In this document: piece by piece, positions 24,627-32,862 of the stretch
Position numbering within the stretch: position 1 is the stretch's first letter
Layout: each line of letters opens with the position of its first letter
Assembly (NCBI GenBank): GCA_052326605.1
Contig: JBKQMB010000043.1
Coordinates: 1 to 64,000 of the forward strand
Source of the DNA: Bog-756 sp052326605
GTDB lineage: Bacteria > Actinomycetota > Acidimicrobiia > Acidimicrobiales > RAAP-2
DNA: 64,000 nucleotides
Reading direction: 5' to 3'
Notes under the pieces: generated by a model
Told to the model about the DNA's origin: nothing
The model's input: only the letters and a program-made list of their open reading frames with translations
Databases searched by the model: none
Position numbers and translations under genes: made by a program

Positions 24627-25679
24627 TCATCCGTGCGGCGCGACCAGAATTCTTCCGCGGACCGTGCCGGCCTGGATGGCGTCCAGGGCCGTCGCCACTC
24701 CCTCGAGTCCCACTTCGGAGGCGACGATGGCCTCGAGGCCAGAGATCGGAAATCGGGTGGCGATCTCCGCCCACACCCGGCGCCGCTGGGCAATCGGCGT
24801 GCGCACGGTGTCGATGCCGATGAGGGAGGCGTTGCGCACGATGAAGGGGAAGACGGACGACTCGAAGGTGTTGCCCCCGGTCAGGCCGCTGGCGGCCACG
24901 GCGGCGCCGTAGCGCAATGACCGCAGCACGGCGGTGAGGGTGGGGCCGCCCACGCAGTCCACCGCCCCGCCCCACCGCTCGGGGGCCAGTGTCCGCCCGG
25001 GTGCCTCCTCCAGTGCATCGCGGCCGACGACCTCCGAGGCGCCCAGACCGACCAGGTAGTCGTGCTCCGCCGTCTTGCCGGTGCTGGCCACCACCTCGTA
25101 TCCGCGAGCGGCAAAGAGGAGGACCGCCATGCTGCCCACCCCTCCCGAGGCGCCGGTCACCACCACCGGCCCGTTCCCGGGAGCTAGCCCGTTCTGTTCG
25201 AGCCGATGGAGCGAGAGTGCCGCGGTGAACCCGGCGGTCCCGACGATGGCGGCGTGGCGGGTGCTGAGGCCGGTCGGCAACGGGACGACCCACTCCGAGG
25301 GGACCCGTGCCAGTTCCGCGAAGCCGCCGTCATGGGCCACACCGAGGTCGTAGCCGTGAACGAGCACCTGCATTCCGGTCTCGATCGAGGGATCCCGCGA
25401 GGACAGGACCGTGCCGGCCAGGTCGACGCCGGGCACGAGTGGCGAGACCCTTGCCACCCGGTTGCCGGGTCGGAGGACCATGCCGTCCTTGTAGTTGACG
25501 GACGACCAGTCGACACGGATGACCACGTCCCCCCCGGGCAGGTCGTCGAAGGCCCGGGTGCTGACCCCGGCATCCACCGCATCTCCGTTGCGGGCCACAA
25601 CGAAGGCCGAGTAGGCGCCGGGCGCCTGGCCCACATCGGCCGGAGCCGGCCCGGTGCCGACCGGTGGGGAGGGGGTCAT
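24627..25679 (-). CDS. YhdH/YhfP-type quinone oxidoreductase (AcuI-like)
   Basis: A soluble NADPH-dependent medium-chain reductase of the zinc-independent type; well-studied relatives such as AcuI reduce acrylyl-CoA. It has 350 residues from ATG 25679. The N-terminal GroES-like part includes VDWSSVNYKDGMVLRPG and PGVDLAGTV. The nucleotide-binding part includes VVVTGASGGVGSMAVLLFA, and GASEVVGR follows, as in the YhdH group. No zinc-ligand cysteines are seen. The substrate is not decided by the sequence. The gene is divergent from the S9 peptidase with overlapping promoter elements at 25686-25692; ATG 25679 lies seven bases after a minus-strand TACGGT. Confidence 0.88.
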   Translation of the reverse strand: MTPSPPVGTGPAPADVGQAPGAYSAFVVARNGDAVDAGVSTRAFDDLPGGDVVIRVDWSSVNYKDGMVLRPGNRVARVSPLVPGVDLAGTVLSSRDPSIETGMQVLVHGYDLGVAHDGGFAELARVPSEWVVPLPTGLSTRHAAIVGTAGFTAALSLHRLEQNGLAPGNGPVVVTGASGGVGSMAVLLFAARGYEVVASTGKTAEHDYLVGLGASEVVGRDALEEAPGRTLAPERWGGAVDCVGGPTLTAVLRSLRYGAAVAASGLTGGNTFESSVFPFIVRNASLIGIDTVRTPIAQRRRVWAEIATRFPISGLEAIVASEVGLEGVATALDAIQAGTVRGRILVAPHG

Positions 25680-25685
25680 ACCGGG

Positions 25686-25692
25686 TACCGTA
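25686..25692. promoter_or_regulatory. Shared divergent -10 element (TACCGTA)
   Basis: On the plus strand TACCGT (25686-25691) lies nine bases before ATG 25701. On the minus strand TACGGT (25692-25687) lies seven bases before ATG 25679. The two -10 boxes overlap almost fully, so RNA polymerase could serve only one gene at a time. Confidence 0.45.
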
Positions 25693-25700
25693 CTGAGTCC

Positions 25701-27749
25701 ATGAGCGACGAGGAGGCCACGGACCCATCGAGAGCGTCCGTACCCCCCTCGGAGTCGGCATTCGGCTGGTGGCCGTCGCCGTGGTCGGCGTCGGATGTGG
25801 CCGCCGGCAAGGTGTCCCGTAGCGGGTTGCAGAGCGACGGGGACCCGGTCTACTGGTCGGAGAGCCGGCCGGGCGAGGGAGGCCGCCAGGTGGTCGTCCG
25901 CTCGGTGCCGGGGGCGCCGGTGGCCGATGTCTCCCCAGGAGCGGTGAGCGTGCGCAGCCGCGTGCACGAGTACGGCGGAGCGGCTGCAACAGTGGCGGAC
26001 GGCGAGCTGTACTTCGTCGACCAGGGCGATCAGCGCTGGTATCGGACCACGGTCGGAAACGGTGCCGACCTCCTCCCGCTCACTCCCGAACAGCCGTTAG
26101 GGGGACCGACCGTCCGCTACGCCGACGGTCGGGTCACCCGTCAAGGAACGTGGCTGGTGTCGGTGGAGGAGCGACTCGCCGACGGAGGAGCCGAGCACCG
26201 CCTGGTGGCGGTGGCCGTCGACGGCTCCCAACGGGTCGTGTCCCTGGTGGAAGGCGGGGACTTCGTGAGCTCGCCCCGTCTCTCTCCGGATGGGCAGTGG
26301 CTGGCCTGGGTGACCTGGGATCACCCGTCCATGCCCTGGGACAGCTCCGAGGTGCGGGTCGCCCGCCTCCACGAGGCGGACGGGACCGTCGGGATCGGCA
26401 GACCGCACCGAGTGGCAGGCGGCGACGGGGTGGCGGTCGGACAGCCGCAGTGGTGCCGCGACGGGAGCCTGCTGTTCGTCGACGACCGCAGCGGATGGTG
26501 GCTGCCCTACCGGCTGGCACCCGGTAACGGGGGGAACGTCGACGTCGAGGTCGCCGGACCACTGGTCGACGTCGAGGGCGAGTTCCACGCTCCTGACTGG
26601 GTGCTGGGACAAGCGACCATGGCCGAGTTGTCCGACGGGTCGATCGCCTGTCGAATGCGCAGGGACGGTCGCGATCGACTGGTCCACCTGCAGCCGGGGA
26701 CGGAGGGGCCGCAGGCACCCCACTGGCTCATGACCGAGATCGACCAGCCGTGCGTGACCCTCTCGGGCGTGGCCGCCTCGCCGGTCGCAGCCGGTACGGG
26801 CCGCCAACGGGTCTGCGTCCTCGGGTCGACCCCGACCGAAGCACAGGGCGTCTTCGAGATCTCGCCGGAGGGCCGGTTCCCACCCCGGCGACTTTCGGCC
26901 CCGCCGGGCGTCGGGGTGGCACAGTCGGACGTCTCCGTGGCGCGGCCGTTCCGGGTGGACACCGACCACGGGCCGGTGCCGGGCCTCTTCTTCGCCCCTG
27001 CCAGTGCGACGGCGGAAGGGCCGCCCGGAGCGCGCCCGCCCCTGGTCGTGTTCTGCCACGGCGGGCCGACAGGTGCGGCAGAGTCCGGGTTCGACCCGGT
27101 GGTGCAGTTCTTCACCAGCCGTGGTCTGGCGGTGGCGGCCGTCGACTACCGCGGCAGCAGCGGCTACGGGCGCTCCTACCGGAAGCGCCTCGACGGCGAG
27201 TGGGGTGTCGCCGACATCGACGACTGCGCCGACGTTGCGGCGGCGTTGGACCGGGAGGGGTGGGTCGACGGGAGCCGCATGGCCATTCGGGGGGGGAGTG
27301 CCGGTGGGCTCACCGCCCTCGGGGCGCTGATCCGCTCGCGACGGTTCGCCGGGGCGGTGGCCTGGTACGGGGTGACCGATCTCGAGGCCTTGGCGACCGA
27401 CACCCACGACTTCGAGTCCCGCTACGTCGATTCGTTGGTCGGGCCGTGGCCCGAGGCGGCGGAGCGGTACCGCTCCCGTTCGCCGATTCACCATGCGGAT
27501 CAGGTCTCCGGTGAGGTGCTGCTCCTCCAGGGGGCCGATGACCCGGTGGTGCCTGCAGCCCAGTCCGAGCGCTTCGCTGAGGAGTTGGTGGCCTGTCGGG
27601 TCCCCTGCCGGCTGATCGTCTTCGAGGGCGAATCGCACGGGTTCCGCCGGGCGGCAACCATCGAGACGTGCCTCCAAGCGGAACTGTCCTTCTATCGCTC
27701 ACTCTTCCGCACCGAGGGGGGAGACGATGCGCCGGCGACCGGTGGCTGA
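25701..27749 (+). CDS. S9-family peptidase (prolyl oligopeptidase/acylaminoacyl peptidase type)
   Basis: A cytoplasmic serine peptidase of 682 residues acting on short or acylated peptides. Residues about 1-420 form a beta-propeller with repeats such as FVSSPRLSPDGQWLAWVTWD. The C-terminal alpha/beta hydrolase domain starts near 430. The triad is readable: S533 (RGGSAGGL), D614 (GADDPVVP) and H646 (GESHGF). The fold start VVFCHGGPTG marks the oxyanion region. No signal peptide is seen. ATG 25701 fits the near-leaderless promoter. It is followed 39 bases later by the GT87-like gene, which has its own -10 box. Confidence 0.92.
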   Translation: MSDEEATDPSRASVPPSESAFGWWPSPWSASDVAAGKVSRSGLQSDGDPVYWSESRPGEGGRQVVVRSVPGAPVADVSPGAVSVRSRVHEYGGAAATVADGELYFVDQGDQRWYRTTVGNGADLLPLTPEQPLGGPTVRYADGRVTRQGTWLVSVEERLADGGAEHRLVAVAVDGSQRVVSLVEGGDFVSSPRLSPDGQWLAWVTWDHPSMPWDSSEVRVARLHEADGTVGIGRPHRVAGGDGVAVGQPQWCRDGSLLFVDDRSGWWLPYRLAPGNGGNVDVEVAGPLVDVEGEFHAPDWVLGQATMAELSDGSIACRMRRDGRDRLVHLQPGTEGPQAPHWLMTEIDQPCVTLSGVAASPVAAGTGRQRVCVLGSTPTEAQGVFEISPEGRFPPRRLSAPPGVGVAQSDVSVARPFRVDTDHGPVPGLFFAPASATAEGPPGARPPLVVFCHGGPTGAAESGFDPVVQFFTSRGLAVAAVDYRGSSGYGRSYRKRLDGEWGVADIDDCADVAAALDREGWVDGSRMAIRGGSAGGLTALGALIRSRRFAGAVAWYGVTDLEALATDTHDFESRYVDSLVGPWPEAAERYRSRSPIHHADQVSGEVLLLQGADDPVVPAAQSERFAEELVACRVPCRLIVFEGESHGFRRAATIETCLQAELSFYRSLFRTEGGDDAPATGG

Positions 27750-27777
27750 TCACTCCGTCCGGCGGTGGGTCCGGTGA

Positions 27778-27783
27778 TACCCT
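27778..27783 (+). promoter_or_regulatory. TACCCT -10 box, leaderless start of the GT87-like gene
   Basis: TACCCT lies five bases before GTG 27789, favouring this start over the in-frame GTGs at 27765 and 27774. Confidence 0.45.
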
Positions 27784-27788
27784 CGACC

Positions 27789-29288
27789 GTGCCGAGCGAT
27801 GGCCCGTGGACGCACCCGATTGCTGTGTGGGCGGCCGGCGACGAGCGGTGGGCGGCGTACCCCGTTCCAGTGCGCCGGCTCCTGTTCGGCCTCAGGCGCC
27901 TCTCACCCGAGTGGCGGGACGCTCTGCTCTACGGCTGTTCGGCGCTGTTCGCCGGGGTGACCGCGCTGGCGGTGGGCATCCCGCTCTATCGGCAGTGGGG
28001 TCAGATGGCCGTGGGCCCCTATCTGGTGGCGACGGGAGTGACGGCGCTGGCGGGGTGGCGGTCCACCGTCGCCGGCCGGCGGACAGGGGAGGCCGGTCGG
28101 CCCGGCAGCGGTGAGGCGTCCGAGGACGCGCGACCGTCCCGGTCGGGAGTGCGGTGGCGGAAGTCCGCCCGCGTGGTCGCATTCTTCGTCGTCCTCTTCG
28201 GCGCCACGGTCGTTCCGCTGACCATGGAGGTGATTTGGCGCTCCGAGGGGAATGCCGCTCTGCATGTCCAGCCCGAGGTCCTGGTCGTCGAACAGGCGGG
28301 AGTGCGGGTCGCCCACGGCAAGGATCCCTACCAGGTGATCGACCGCAACGGCCATATCCTCATCCACCAGACCAAGGAGCCGGTCTACGAGCTGTACTAC
28401 CCCTATCTCCCCGGGATGGTCATCTTCGGTTTCTCCAGTGTCAGCAAGGACGAGGCACGGCTCACCGACGCCCGGATCCAGTTCCTGGTGTTCTCGGCGG
28501 TCATCACACTCGTCGCCCTCAGCCGGATCCGGCCTCCCTCGGACGCCCGTTTCCGCGCCCTCCAGGCCCTCACCGTACTGCCCACTGCAGCGCTCCCTCT
28601 GTCCACCGGGGGTGACGACATGCCGGTGGTCGCACTGATGCTGCTCGGGCTGGTGGCGCTTCAGCGCCGAAGACCACTCTTGGCCGGACTGGCGCTGGGG
28701 GCGGCGTCGTCACTCAAGTTCACGGCGTGGCCCCTGGTCCTCCTTGCCCTGTGGGGCGCCTACGACCAGCGAAGGCACCGGGCCGTCGTCCGGTATGTGG
28801 TGGGCGTCGTCGTCGTCGTGGTGCCGGTGATCGTCCCGTTGGCCCTGCGCAACCCTTCGGCGTTCGTCGACAACGTGATCCGCTTCCCCCTGGGCCTGGC
28901 CGGCGTGTCGTCCCCGGCCGGCAGTGCGCTTCCCGGTCACATGCTGGTCTCTGCCTTCCCCGGGATCCACCGACCGTATGTGGCGGTGGTGGTGGTGGTG
29001 GGGGTCGCCGTCCTGATCCGGCATCTGCTGAGGAAGCCGCCCCGGGATGCCGCTGGGGTCGCCGCCCTCACCGGATGGGTCATGCTCATCGCCATCCTGC
29101 TGGCCCCGGCGACCCGGGTGGGCTATCTCCTGTACCCGATCAATCTGTTCCTGTGGGCCTGGATGCTGGGGCAGGCCGACGACCCGGCGGCCGTTCAGTT
29201 GCCGTCGGGAAGTTGGAACAGCTCGAGGGAGAACGGCGTGGTGCCGGTCGACGTGGTCGGTGAGACGACTGCACCGACCTCCCAGTAG
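27789..29288 (+). CDS. Polyprenol-phosphate-dependent glycosyltransferase-like membrane protein (GT87/DUF2029 type)
   Basis: A multi-spanning membrane protein of 499 residues with about ten hydrophobic segments. It resembles GT-C fold mannosyltransferases of the DUF2029 group: an extracytoplasmic loop rich in charged and aromatic residues (HGKDPYQVIDRNGH, YELYYPYLPGM) follows an early helix, and a later segment reads AGLALGAASSLKFTAWPLVL. Such enzymes add mannose or arabinose from a polyprenyl donor to cell-envelope glycans; donor and acceptor are not known here. The last 31 codons (29195-29288) overlap the end of the convergent gene on the other strand, which is unusual. GTG 27789 is chosen from the TACCCT box. 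Confidence 0.75.
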   Translation: MPSDGPWTHPIAVWAAGDERWAAYPVPVRRLLFGLRRLSPEWRDALLYGCSALFAGVTALAVGIPLYRQWGQMAVGPYLVATGVTALAGWRSTVAGRRTGEAGRPGSGEASEDARPSRSGVRWRKSARVVAFFVVLFGATVVPLTMEVIWRSEGNAALHVQPEVLVVEQAGVRVAHGKDPYQVIDRNGHILIHQTKEPVYELYYPYLPGMVIFGFSSVSKDEARLTDARIQFLVFSAVITLVALSRIRPPSDARFRALQALTVLPTAALPLSTGGDDMPVVALMLLGLVALQRRRPLLAGLALGAASSLKFTAWPLVLLALWGAYDQRRHRAVVRYVVGVVVVVVPVIVPLALRNPSAFVDNVIRFPLGLAGVSSPAGSALPGHMLVSAFPGIHRPYVAVVVVVGVAVLIRHLLRKPPRDAAGVAALTGWVMLIAILLAPATRVGYLLYPINLFLWAWMLGQADDPAAVQLPSGSWNSSRENGVVPVDVVGETTAPTSQ

Positions 29289-29824
29289 TACCCGTCGCCG
29301 CTCCCGTGCTTGGCCAGCACCTCGGTCCCCTGCCCACCCCGCTGGGCTCCGGTACCGAAGTAGATGACCTGCCAACCGAGGTGTGGGAGCAGCTTCCGGT
29401 AGAGGGCGACCACCTGATCGGAAGAGAGGCCGACAGTGAAGGTGACCGTCCGGTCGAATTGGGCCGCGCCCTGGTCGGAGTCGACCGTGCCCGTGACCCG
29501 GCTGCCGGTAGGGACCGCGAGAGTGCCGAGGATGTCGGAGGGGGGATTGCCGACGCCGACGATCGAGTGCAGTGCGGAGGTGGCCGGGGTCAGCTGGACG
29601 ACGTTGCCGCCGGGAATGGTGATCCGCTGGACGGACAGGGTCGTGTGGTTCCCGGAGGTGAGCGCCGAGCCCACGACGCCGACAACGACGATGAAGACGG
29701 CGATGCCAAGCACGAGCAGCGCCGGTCCCCGCAGCGACGCCTGCTGATAGGTGCGCCGGGTCGGGTCGACCGTGTCGGTTGGCGGAGACGGCGGGGACGA
29801 GACGTCCGGGGTGGTGCTGACCAT
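29195..29824 (-). CDS. Single-pass membrane protein of unknown function
   Basis: A 209-residue protein with a Pro/Thr-rich cytoplasmic tail of 30 residues, one membrane segment at about 33-56 (LLVLGIAVFIVVVGVVGSAL) and an extracytoplasmic domain. The domain has phrases such as GNPPSDILGTLAVPTGSRV, and VALYRKLLPHLGWQVIY as in predicted substrate-binding or stability domains of actinobacterial envelope proteins. I do not recognise a named family. The start at 29824 (CAT on the plus strand at 29822-29824) is the first ATG of the frame. Its 3' end overlaps the GT87-like gene by 94 bases on the opposite strand. Confidence 0.72.
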   Translation of the reverse strand: MVSTTPDVSSPPSPPTDTVDPTRRTYQQASLRGPALLVLGIAVFIVVVGVVGSALTSGNHTTLSVQRITIPGGNVVQLTPATSALHSIVGVGNPPSDILGTLAVPTGSRVTGTVDSDQGAAQFDRTVTFTVGLSSDQVVALYRKLLPHLGWQVIYFGTGAQRGGQGTEVLAKHGSGDGYYWEVGAVVSPTTSTGTTPFSLELFQLPDGN

Positions 29825-29879
29825 GACCTCCGCATCCTACCGGCGGGAGCTCGGTGACCTTCGTTCGGGTGCCTGTGGA

Positions 29880-29885
29880 TACACT
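29880..29885 (+). promoter_or_regulatory. Putative TACACT -10 box of the phosphoesterase gene
   Basis: TACACT lies 48 bases before GTG 29934, giving a leader of about 41 bases containing the GAAGGGG ribosome binding site. Confidence 0.35.
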
Positions 29886-29933
29886 CCGGAGGACCGGCCC
29901 GGGGAGACGGGTCCGGACGGAAGGGGTGCAACG

Positions 29934-31352
29934 GTGGCAGGGTACGATCCGGATCCTCGGCCGGTGTCGCCGGAAGGCGATGGCCTGGTCGTGAGCCGCC
30001 GGGCCCTGCTCGGCACTGCCGCGCTGGGCATTGCCGGTGCCGCTCTGGCGGCCTGCGGCGGGGGCCCCTCGTCCGCTCCGTCGTCGACGACCGCTTCGGG
30101 GCCGGCACGGTCCGCCCGTAGGGTGGGAACGCCTCCCGATCCGAGGGTGCCGGTGGGGAGCGACCTGCTCCCCGACGTCGACCACATCGTGGTGGTCATG
30201 ATGGAGAACCACTCCTTCGACAACATCCTGGGCGCCCTGGGCCGCGGTGACGTGCTGGCCAGGGGCCCCGACGGACTGCCCGACGCGACCAACCCGGACG
30301 GCCGGGGCAACCGGATCCGGTCGTTCCACATGTCCACCCCGTGCCAGCTCGACGGCAAACCGTCCCAGAGCTGGAACGCCTCGCACATCCAGTTCTCGGG
30401 CGGCACCAACCAGGGGTTCGTGATCAGCGACTCGGGCCCGGTCGCCATGGGGTACTGGACGCCCGCCGACCTGCCGTTCACCAATTCGCTGGCTGCGACG
30501 TTCCCCGTCGCAGACCGATACTTCTCGTCGGTGCTGGCCCAGACGTACCCCAATCGCCGTTACCTGGTGGCCGGCACGTCGCTCGGGCTGATCGACGACA
30601 CCTTCCCGACCGCCCTTCCACCCAACGGGACGGTCTTCGACCTGCTGGACAGGCACGGGATCTCGTGGAAGAACTACTACTCCACCTTGCCGACCGCCGG
30701 GGTGTTCATCTCCTCACTCTCCCACCCGTCGATCGCCGCGGGGTTGGCCCCTATCGCCCAGTACTACGCCGACTGCGCCTCGGGCGACCTCCCGGGCTTC
30801 TCCCTCGTCGACCCCGACTTCGACAAGCAGTCGGAGGAGGACCCCCAGGACATCCAGTACGGAGATGCCTTCCTGGCCCAGGTGGTCAACGCGGTGCTGT
30901 CCGGTCCGAAGTGGGCCAGGTCGCTCCTTGTCTGGACCTACGACGAGCACGGCGGGTACTACGACCACGTGCCTCCCCCTGCGGCGGTGACCCCCGATGA
31001 CGTCTCCCCGATGCTGGCACCGACCGATGTCCCCGGAGCCTTCGACCGCCTCGGGTTCCGGGTACCGGCCGGGCTGGTCAGCCCCTACGCACGGAAGGGC
31101 CACGTCTCCCACTCCGTGTACGACCACACCTCGGTCCTCCGCCTGGTCGAGACCAAGTGGAACCTGCCCGCGCTGACCAGGAGGGACGCCGCGGCCAACG
31201 ACCTCTTGGACATGGTCGACTTCAGCCGGCCACCGGCCTTCCTTCGACCCCCGGTGCTGCACGCCGCCGCCGACCCGGCGGTGCGGGCGTCCTGCCTCGC
31301 CACAGGACCAGGAGTCATTCCGCCGGCCTCGGCGGTGGTCGCAGGGCACTGA
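29934..31352 (+). CDS. Tat-exported phosphoesterase (phospholipase C/acid phosphatase family)
   Basis: An exported phosphoester hydrolase of about 472 residues. A twin-arginine signal (SRRALLGTAALG, about residues 20-31) leads into LAACGG, so it may be both Tat-exported and lipidated. The catalytic phosphoesterase family motif is VVVMMENHSFDNILG near residue 90, and later metal and active-site phrases include TYPNRRYLVAGTS and YDEHGGYYDHVPPP. The family includes mycobacterial phospholipases C and acid phosphatases; the substrate cannot be assigned. I prefer GTG 29934 because GAAGGGG precedes it; GTG 29991 would start just before the twin arginine, and the longer upstream frame overlaps the divergent gene. 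Confidence 0.88.
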   Translation: MAGYDPDPRPVSPEGDGLVVSRRALLGTAALGIAGAALAACGGGPSSAPSSTTASGPARSARRVGTPPDPRVPVGSDLLPDVDHIVVVMMENHSFDNILGALGRGDVLARGPDGLPDATNPDGRGNRIRSFHMSTPCQLDGKPSQSWNASHIQFSGGTNQGFVISDSGPVAMGYWTPADLPFTNSLAATFPVADRYFSSVLAQTYPNRRYLVAGTSLGLIDDTFPTALPPNGTVFDLLDRHGISWKNYYSTLPTAGVFISSLSHPSIAAGLAPIAQYYADCASGDLPGFSLVDPDFDKQSEEDPQDIQYGDAFLAQVVNAVLSGPKWARSLLVWTYDEHGGYYDHVPPPAAVTPDDVSPMLAPTDVPGAFDRLGFRVPAGLVSPYARKGHVSHSVYDHTSVLRLVETKWNLPALTRRDAAANDLLDMVDFSRPPAFLRPPVLHAAADPAVRASCLATGPGVIPPASAVVAGH

Positions 31353-31575
31353 ACGCGCACCCCCGATGCCACCGATCATGGCGGAACGGCCCGCTTCAGC
31401 GGTCGGGGCGGCCAGGGCGGTGACGCCGATGCCGACACGTCCCCAGGCGACCAGCCGGGCGAGTGCGTGTGACCGGACGGTGTCCGTACCCCCAACTTAG
31501 GACGAGCGACGGTCGTTGCCAGCGCCACTATGGGAGTCGAATGCGTCACTCAGAGTGATAGTCGTTAACCAGATG

Positions 31576-31604
31576 TTTACAATTGGCAACCGATCCCTCA
31601 CAAT
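31576..31604 (+). promoter_or_regulatory. Candidate promoter in the 31353-31722 gap
   Basis: TTTACA (31576-31581) and CACAAT (31599-31604) are 17 bases apart, a good sigma-70 spacing. An overlapping alternative -10 box is TACAAT (31578-31583). No protein gene follows on this strand for more than one kilobase. Confidence 0.35.
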
Positions 31605-31692
31605 ACGTCCAGCATCGACAGGCCCCCGGGGCCTGTCATGAGGAGGGGCAACCGATCCAAGTGGCGACAGGATCCTGTGGGGACGGGGGGGG

Positions 31693-31721
31693 AGTGGCCG
31701 GGTCCTCTGGGCCCGGCCACT
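31693..31721. terminator. Strong hairpin adjoining the thiD stop
   Basis: Perfect ten-base stem AGTGGCCGGG (31693-31702) and CCCGGCCACT (31712-31721) with a nine-base loop, beginning one base after the thiD stop codon on the minus strand. There is no T-run on either side. It probably ends the thiD transcript and may also end a plus-strand transcript. Confidence 0.6.
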
Positions 31722-31722
31722 G

Positions 31723-32616
31723 TCATGTTCCGGCACCGGGGTGGGCGGTGGTGCCGGCCCGGGGCCGGGCCGACCATCCGAAGTGATCGAGCGGCCCATG
31801 GCCTCGGCCCAGTCGCCACTCGCGGCCGCCGGCGAGGGCCGCGCGCACGAACTCCGTGGCGGAGGCCACGGCCACGGGCACGTCTGACCCGGAGGCCAAC
31901 AGGGCGGCGATGGCCGCGGACAGCGAGCAGCCGGTCCCGTGGGTGTTGGGGGTGTCGATCCGTTCCCCCTCCAGGACCGTGAGGCGTTCGCCGTCGAAGA
32001 GGACGTCGGGGACCAGCTTCGGTGTCCCGGCCCCGACGGGGGACTCGACGCCGGGGAGATGGCCGCCCTTGACCAGCACCCAGGCCGGTCCGAGCCGGTG
32101 GATGCGCCGGGCCGCGTCGGCCATGGCGTCGACATCGCCCACGGAGGAGGGGTCGACCCCGGCCAGCAGCGCGGCCTCCCACAGGTTGGGCGTGGTGATC
32201 AGGGCGTGGGGCAGGAGTTCGACCCGGTAGGCCTCGACGGCCTCCTCCGGCAGGAATACACGGCCGTTCGAGGCCACCATGACCGGGTCCACCACGAGCA
32301 GGGGCAGATCACCGGCGGCGGCGCGCCGGGCCACGGCCCGGACCACCTCCGTGGTCCCGAGCATCCCGGTCTTGACCGCAGCCACCGGGAGGTCGGTCAG
32401 CACGGCGGTGATCTCGGCCTCGACCACCTCAACGGGAACGTGGTGCACGAGAACCACCTCGGTGGTGTTCTGGGCGGTGACCGCGGTAATGGCCGTGGTG
32501 GCGAAGACGCCGAGGGCGCTCATCGTCTTGAGGTCGGTCTGGATGCCCGCCCCGGCGCCCGAGTCCGATCCGGCGATGGTCAGGGCCACCGGGGGATTGC
32601 CGGCGGCGGTCATCAT
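31723..32616 (-). CDS. thiD: Hydroxymethylpyrimidine/phosphomethylpyrimidine kinase
   Basis: ThiD phosphorylates hydroxymethylpyrimidine and then its monophosphate, making the pyrimidine half of thiamine. The ribokinase-like fold is clear: TIAGSDSGAGAGIQTDLK near residue 12, VKTGMLG, DPVMVASNGRVF, and the C-terminal anion-hole motif NTHGTGCSLSAAIAALLASG. The product has 297 residues, about 25 more than many ThiD proteins, from a proline- and glycine-rich C-terminal tail. Two ATG codons in a row (32616 and 32613) make the start ambiguous by one residue; neither has a clear ribosome binding site. No other thiamine gene is next to it, and no thiamine-pyrophosphate riboswitch was recognised in its 5' region. 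The open frame continuing upstream across gltB is not coding. Confidence 0.92.
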   Translation of the reverse strand: MMTAAGNPPVALTIAGSDSGAGAGIQTDLKTMSALGVFATTAITAVTAQNTTEVVLVHHVPVEVVEAEITAVLTDLPVAAVKTGMLGTTEVVRAVARRAAAGDLPLLVVDPVMVASNGRVFLPEEAVEAYRVELLPHALITTPNLWEAALLAGVDPSSVGDVDAMADAARRIHRLGPAWVLVKGGHLPGVESPVGAGTPKLVPDVLFDGERLTVLEGERIDTPNTHGTGCSLSAAIAALLASGSDVPVAVASATEFVRAALAGGREWRLGRGHGPLDHFGWSARPRAGTTAHPGAGT

Positions 32617-32788
32617 CCGGTCAGGGCAGCGCCGTGTGGGCCGGGGCATCCGTGCCTGCTGCTGCCGGCCCCCACCGGAATCGCATCGCCGGGCGGGTCG
32701 GTGGCCATGCACACATGCTACGGCCGCCCCGAGGCATCCGGGGCCGGTGCAGGGGCGCGGCCACACCAGGAAGCGGGTCCGGGGCGTG

Positions 32789-32794
32789 TACCAT
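32789..32794 (+). promoter_or_regulatory. Putative TACCAT -10 box of gltBD
   Basis: TACCAT lies about 68 bases before ATG 32863 in the 246-base gap divergent from thiD. No nitrogen-regulator box was recognised in the gap. Confidence 0.28.
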
Positions 32795-32862
32795 CTACGG
32801 ACCGCGCATGGGCCAGCGTCGTCCCGGGCGGGTAGATCCACTTCCCTCGTTGGAGCGACCCG

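Larger units (their letters stand above)
31353..31722. other. Structured gene-free stretch between convergent phosphoesterase and thiD
   Basis: No protein gene is supported here. The part from 31545 to 31610 is unusually rich in A and T for this genome. It holds the palindrome GACAGGCCCC-C-GGGGCCTGTC (31617-31637), the perfect palindrome ACAGGATCCTGT (31667-31678), a direct repeat of GGCAACCGATCC (31585-31596 and 31647-31658), and a strong hairpin at 31693-31721. A plus-strand small RNA of roughly 110-135 bases ending at the hairpin is possible but unproven. Confidence 0.6.

Noticed and set aside
31638..31982. Possible plus-strand gene starting inside the structured gap
   Set aside because: Arg/Pro/Gly-rich product overlapping thiD antisense; no domain, no clear ribosome binding site context of its own beyond chance AGGAGG-like sequence within the frame.
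32617..32862. Thiamine-pyrophosphate riboswitch before thiD
   Set aside because: The conserved core phrases of that riboswitch were not seen on the minus strand of this gap.
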